This document shows positions 6,467 through 9,540 of a stretch of DNA of 9,540 nt, in pieces (the first letter of the stretch is position 1; each line of letters opens with the position of its first letter). The notes under the pieces were generated by a model, which did not search any database, had not been told where the DNA came from, and was given only the letters and a program-made list of their open reading frames with translations. The stretch spans positions 1-9,540 of the forward strand of contig CALIUX010000229.1 of assembly GCA_938048505.1 (NCBI GenBank). The letters run 5' to 3'. The translations under genes were made by a program, and so were the position numbers. Origin of the DNA: an uncultured Pseudomonadales bacterium (lineage in GTDB: Bacteria; Pseudomonadota; Gammaproteobacteria; Pseudomonadales; Cellvibrionaceae).

Positions 6467-6892
6467 TTATTGCTCCCCTTTGTTAAGTGGGGGTGTCACG
6501 GCATTCGGTTTTGCCGTGCCCTTCTTTGCAGCATTAGCCTTATCTGCACGTGCAATCATTGACGCTAACATATGCTCAGATTCAGGATACAGCTCAACTT
6601 CTTTGCTAAAAGCCGCTTTCGCACCATCAACATTCCCCACATCCGCAAGCGCAAGCCCAAGATGTGCATAAATACCAGGCCCAACACGTAACCCGCGATT
6701 CTTTGCATCAATAACATCTTGTTGCAATATTTCGATCTGACGCGCAGCAGTCATATCACCGGGGCGGCTGTAGTAGGCGTTAAGCATTCCTTCGTATCCG
6801 CCCCAATAGTATAAATCGCGCGTTGTTGTGCAACCGACGGCTGTAGCAAAAAATGCCAGTAGACTTAACCCAGAAAAGAACTTTAGGTGCAT
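6467..6892 (-). CDS. DUF4810 small lipoprotein
   Basis: 141 residues. The signal MHLKFFSGLSLLAFFATAVGC gives a lipobox AVGC with Cys21 followed by TTT, consistent with an outer-membrane lipoprotein. The mature protein starts RDLYYWGGYEGMLNAYYSRPGD, the recognisable opening of DUF4810 (PF16068), and continues with a TPR-like helical pair at ~72-103 (GIYAHLGLALADVGNVDGAKAAFSKEVELYPES), which suggests protein-protein contact. The C-terminus is Lys/Ala-rich and probably flexible. Its ATG overlaps the stop of the CsgG-like gene as TAATG, and no strong ribosome binding site precedes it, so translational coupling is likely. It sits between the CsgG-like and DUF799 genes and is presumably an accessory subunit of their complex; function otherwise unknown. 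Confidence 0.83.
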   Translation of the reverse strand: MHLKFFSGLSLLAFFATAVGCTTTRDLYYWGGYEGMLNAYYSRPGDMTAARQIEILQQDVIDAKNRGLRVGPGIYAHLGLALADVGNVDGAKAAFSKEVELYPESEHMLASMIARADKANAAKKGTAKPNAVTPPLNKGEQ

Positions 6893-7593
6893 TATTGAGT
6901 AGCCACCGAAAAACGACCTGATTCGAGGTCATTAACCATTGCATTGACGGCTTCTCGAATCGCAAGGTCAAGCACCTTACCATTCAACGTTGCGTCGTAA
7001 CCCGCATTCGTGCCAAACCCTAATACTTCACGCTCGCTTAATGCATATTCACCCGCACCTTGGCTAGAATAAACAACTTCCGTCGTTAATGAATCCACAA
7101 CATTTAACTGCACTTTGGCATAGGCAATTTGCTTTTTGCCTGCGCCCAGTAAGCCAAATAGCTGTTTGTCACCAATCGCTTTACGGCCAAACTCCGCAAC
7201 GGCACCGGTCACAACATAGCGTGCGCCTTTAATTTTCTGAGCAGACCCTAAGTACTTCGCTTCTTGGCCTGTTGCCGCTGCGCTATCACGATCAACGAGG
7301 CGAAAGCGGTTAGTTTGCTGTAAGTGGGTCTTTAACACAGTCTTTGCTTGGCCGCCCAACTGGTCACCACCAGTCGAGAATAAACCACGTGCATAATCAG
7401 AACGGTTATCAAACGCGCCCACAACAAGCGTTGTTTTGGGGCCAGAGTAAGCGGTGTTATAGCTCGTAACCGTTTGAGGCGTTAACGTTTTATGCGTAGT
7501 TTGAGCAGAACAACCCGCCAGTAAAAGTGTTGCAATAATCGCGAAACATAACGTCACACGTGTGAATAAAGAACGAATCAAAGCAGTTTTCAT
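6892..7593 (-). CDS. CsgG-family outer-membrane lipoprotein
   Basis: 233 residues. A signal peptide ends in lipobox LAGC with Cys28, then Ser-Ala, so it is likely an outer-membrane lipoprotein. The rest matches the CsgG family (PF03783): TTLVVGAFDNRSDYARGLFSTGGDQLGGQAKTVL segment (55-88), NRFRLVDRD (~93-101), GARYVVTGAVAEFG (~124-137) and a C-terminal AIREAVNAMVNDL helix. E. coli CsgG forms a nonameric channel that exports curli subunits; this protein is ~40 residues shorter, and no csgA, csgB, csgE or csgF is visible. YARGLFST at 67-74 lines up with the E. coli constriction loop (YPASNFST, from memory). ATG 7593 has AGGA about 10 nt upstream. It is the first gene of a three-lipoprotein operon, so it more likely serves that conserved module than curli. 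Confidence 0.88.
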   Translation of the reverse strand: MKTALIRSLFTRVTLCFAIIATLLLAGCSAQTTHKTLTPQTVTSYNTAYSGPKTTLVVGAFDNRSDYARGLFSTGGDQLGGQAKTVLKTHLQQTNRFRLVDRDSAAATGQEAKYLGSAQKIKGARYVVTGAVAEFGRKAIGDKQLFGLLGAGKKQIAYAKVQLNVVDSLTTEVVYSSQGAGEYALSEREVLGFGTNAGYDATLNGKVLDLAIREAVNAMVNDLESGRFSVATQ

Positions 7594-7629
7594 TGGTAGA
7601 TCATCCTAAAAAGGGAGATAAAAAGACAG

Positions 7630-7644
7630 GGCATACCTTATGCC
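7630..7644. repeat. Small hairpin in the csgG-like leader
   Basis: Perfect 6-bp arms GGCATA and TATGCC around a 3-nt centre, lying between the predicted promoter and the start codon. It could shape the leader RNA or be an operator. No T-run follows. Confidence 0.35.
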
Positions 7645-7660
7645 TCAGCCAGACCTTTTA

Positions 7661-7689
7661 ATGCTAGGTCGAATCGACTGAATTGTCAC
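7661..7689 (-). promoter_or_regulatory. Predicted sigma70 promoter of the csgG-like operon
   Basis: On the minus strand, -35 GTGACA (7689-7684, five of six matches to TTGACA), a 17-bp spacer, and -10 TAGCAT (7666-7661, four of six). Transcription would start near 7654, giving a leader of ~60 nt before the ATG at 7593. Predicted from consensus only. Confidence 0.45.
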
Positions 7690-7724
7690 TGAACAGGTAA
7701 GTATTATCTGGGGACTGCATACCA

Positions 7725-7739
7725 CCTTAAGACTTAAGG
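7725..7739. promoter_or_regulatory. Perfect palindrome upstream of the csgG-like promoter, candidate operator
   Basis: CCTTAAGACTTAAGG has two 7-bp arms around a single central A. It starts 36 bp upstream of the predicted -35, a usual place for an activator site. The regulator is unknown. Confidence 0.4.
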
Positions 7740-7760
7740 CATGAATATCTAAGGGGTATA

Positions 7761-7791
7761 AAGCTAATATAAGCTAATTAAAAATAAGCTA
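7761..7791. repeat. Three short AAGCTA repeats in AT-rich DNA
   Basis: AAGCTA occurs at 7761-7766, 7771-7776 and 7786-7791, at 10- and 15-bp steps, within strongly AT-rich DNA between uvrC and the csgG-like operon. The first two are one helical turn apart and share the longer form AAGCTAAT. They may be regulator sites or an UP-like AT-rich element. No uvrC terminator with a GC-rich stem is visible here. Confidence 0.3.
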
Positions 7792-7827
7792 TAAAAAACC
7801 AATTAAGAATTTAAAAAATTAATAAGG

Positions 7828-9540
7828 CTAGTGTTCATGCAATATGCCATAAATTTCACTCGCTAGCTTCTGACTAATGCCTTCTACCTTGGCAATATCT
7901 TCTACACTGGCTTTCACAATTTCTTGCAAGCCGCCAAAGTGCTTTAACAGTGCTCTGCGGCGTTTAGGGCCAACACCTGGCATATCTTCTAAAGTAGAGC
8001 GTCGACGTTTTTTATCGCGCGCAGCTTTATGCCCGGTAATCGCAAAGCGGTGCGCCTCATCACGCACTTGCTGAATCAGGTGTAATGCTGGGTTATCGCT
8101 TCCTAATACGGTTTCTTGATTATCTTCAGCAATAAGCGTTTCGAAACCCGGCTTACGGGTTGTTCCCTTAGCTACCCCAAACAATACAATGCTATTAATG
8201 CCAAGATCTGCCATGACCTCGCGCGCTTTGGATAACTGCCCTTTACCACCATCAATCAACAGTAGATCAGGTAAGCTTGCGCCCTCTTTTTGCAAGCGGC
8301 TGTAACGACGGGTTAAAGCTTGCTCCATCGCGGCATAATCATCACCGTCAGTAATACCGGTAATATTAAAACGGCGATAATGGCTTTTAGCCGCTCCTTC
8401 GCGATTAAACACTACACAGCTAGCTTTAGTTTCTTCTCCGCTGCTGTGGCTAATATCAAAACATTCAATACGCGCAGGCACATCGGCCAAGTTGAGTGCT
8501 TCTTGTAATGCCTCAAAACGCGCTAAGGTATGCTGCTGTTGGCCCAACCGTGTTTTCAAGTTTTGCATGGCGGCTTCTAATGCCATCGCAACCCAACGAG
8601 CACGGTGAGTTCTGACTTTATGAACAATCGTAGTTTTATGACCGCAAACTTCACCAATGGCTTGTGTAATGATATCGGCATCGGGAATATCGTGGCTCAC
8701 GACAATTTCAGTTGGCACATCTGTTTTGCGACCACCAAAATACAGTTGTGGTAAAAACTGTGCCAGCAAAGTCGGCTTATCATCCGATAACTTATTATTC
8801 ACAAAATAACTTTTACTGCCAAGCATTCGGCCATCGCGAACAAACAAGATATGGATACAAGCCCAATCGGCTTGTGCGTCACACGCAATAATATCGGCAT
8901 TGCCCTGCCCAGCTTCAATGGTTGTTTGTGCCTGCACCGTCCTGAGCGCAGCAATTTGGTCGCGCGCCAAGGCCGCTTTTTCAAACTCAAGGTCATGAGA
9001 TGCTGCGGCCATTTCGGCAACCAACTCTTGATGCAAAAGCTCGCTGCGCCCTTCTAAAAATAATTTTGTATGGCGAACATCATGCGCATATTCATCCGTG
9101 TCAATGGCTTTCACACAGGGCCCTGTGCAGCGGTTAATTTGATATTGCAAGCAAGGCCTAGAGCGATTATTAAATACGCTATCTTCGCATTGTCGAACAC
9201 GAAATGTTTTTTGCAAAAAAGCCAAACTCTCACGAACGGCACCCGTATTAGGGAAAGGGCCAAAATATTGACCCTTTTTCTTTTTTGCACCACGGTGCAA
9301 AGCAATACGAGGATATTCACCGTCAGATAAGAAGATATACGGGTACGATTTATCATCCCGCATTAAAATATTGTAAGGAGGGCGCTGCGCTTTAATCAGA
9401 TTTTGCTCAAGCACCAACGCTTCTGCTTCACTGGGTGCAACGGTAATTTCGATCTGGCGAATACGCTGAACTAACGCAACCGTTTTAGGCGCATGATTGG
9501 CTGATTTATGAAAATAGCTCGAAACGCGATTTTTGAGGTT
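7828..9540 (-). CDS. uvrC: UvrC, excinuclease ABC subunit C, N-terminus outside the window
   Basis: 570 residues are visible and the frame is open to the right edge; by alignment of cysteines with E. coli UvrC (~610) about 36 residues are missing, including the GIY-YIG motif itself. UvrC makes both incisions around DNA damage after UvrA and UvrB load. Visible parts, numbered from the first residue seen: the rest of the GIY-YIG nuclease (NLKNRVSSYF, and SEAEALVLEQN with the catalytic Glu); the Fe-S cysteines C118, C130, C138 and C142 with the same spacing as E. coli 154/166/174/178; a UVR helix pair near 165-200 for UvrB contact; the RNase H-like 3' nuclease... with FDISH (D362), LLLIDGGKGQL (D430) and DEAHRF (H497); and two helix-hairpin-helix motifs (LEDMPGVGPKRRRALLKHFG, then VEGISQKLASEIY). 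In many gammaproteobacteria pgsA follows uvrC; here the lipoprotein operon does. Confidence 0.97.
   Translation of the reverse strand, partial: NLKNRVSSYFHKSANHAPKTVALVQRIRQIEITVAPSEAEALVLEQNLIKAQRPPYNILMRDDKSYPYIFLSDGEYPRIALHRGAKKKKGQYFGPFPNTGAVRESLAFLQKTFRVRQCEDSVFNNRSRPCLQYQINRCTGPCVKAIDTDEYAHDVRHTKLFLEGRSELLHQELVAEMAAASHDLEFEKAALARDQIAALRTVQAQTTIEAGQGNADIIACDAQADWACIHILFVRDGRMLGSKSYFVNNKLSDDKPTLLAQFLPQLYFGGRKTDVPTEIVVSHDIPDADIITQAIGEVCGHKTTIVHKVRTHRARWVAMALEAAMQNLKTRLGQQQHTLARFEALQEALNLADVPARIECFDISHSSGEETKASCVVFNREGAAKSHYRRFNITGITDGDDYAAMEQALTRRYSRLQKEGASLPDLLLIDGGKGQLSKAREVMADLGINSIVLFGVAKGTTRKPGFETLIAEDNQETVLGSDNPALHLIQQVRDEAHRFAITGHKAARDKKRRRSTLEDMPGVGPKRRRALLKHFGGLQEIVKASVEDIAKVEGISQKLASEIYGILHEH

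Noticed and set aside
8320..8508. Plus-strand frames inside uvrC
   Set aside because: They are opposite a fully conserved UvrC reading frame and show no recognisable protein features.

Overview
The window looks like chromosomal DNA from a gammaproteobacterium, probably an aquatic or marine one. This is inferred from moderate GC content, the close match of UvrC to the gammaproteobacterial form, several lipoproteins with classic lipoboxes, and a CnoX-type chaperedoxin. I cannot name a genus. All genes but one lie on the minus strand.

Left end (1-1016): the start of a lipoprotein gene that runs off the left edge, and upstream of it a gene for an exported, C-terminally anchored protein with an Ig-like domain and a glycine-rich tail. 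They are co-directional and may belong to one envelope locus that continues outside the window. Next (1320-3799) come two consecutive enzymes of phosphorylated serine biosynthesis: an ACT-domain 3-phosphoglycerate dehydrogenase (serA) and, upstream of it, a phosphoserine aminotransferase of the Methanosarcina/alphaproteobacterial type rather than the E. coli type. A long hairpin lies between the two genes, and a terminator-like hairpin follows serA.

Middle (4031-5668): a CnoX/YbbN-like thioredoxin-TPR protein that keeps a full WCGPC active site is transcribed divergently from the only plus-strand gene, a membrane-anchored retropepsin-like aspartic protease.

Right end (5734-9540): a tightly packed three-lipoprotein operon, CsgG-like > DUF4810 > DUF799, with a plausible sigma70 promoter, a palindrome and short repeats upstream. 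Beyond it is uvrC, whose first ~37 codons lie outside the window. The CsgG-DUF4810-DUF799 module, with no curli subunit genes in view, is the most interesting functional unit. It looks like an outer-membrane lipoprotein assembly or export complex whose substrate is not evident. No tRNA, rRNA, CRISPR array, insertion sequence or phage gene was recognised.
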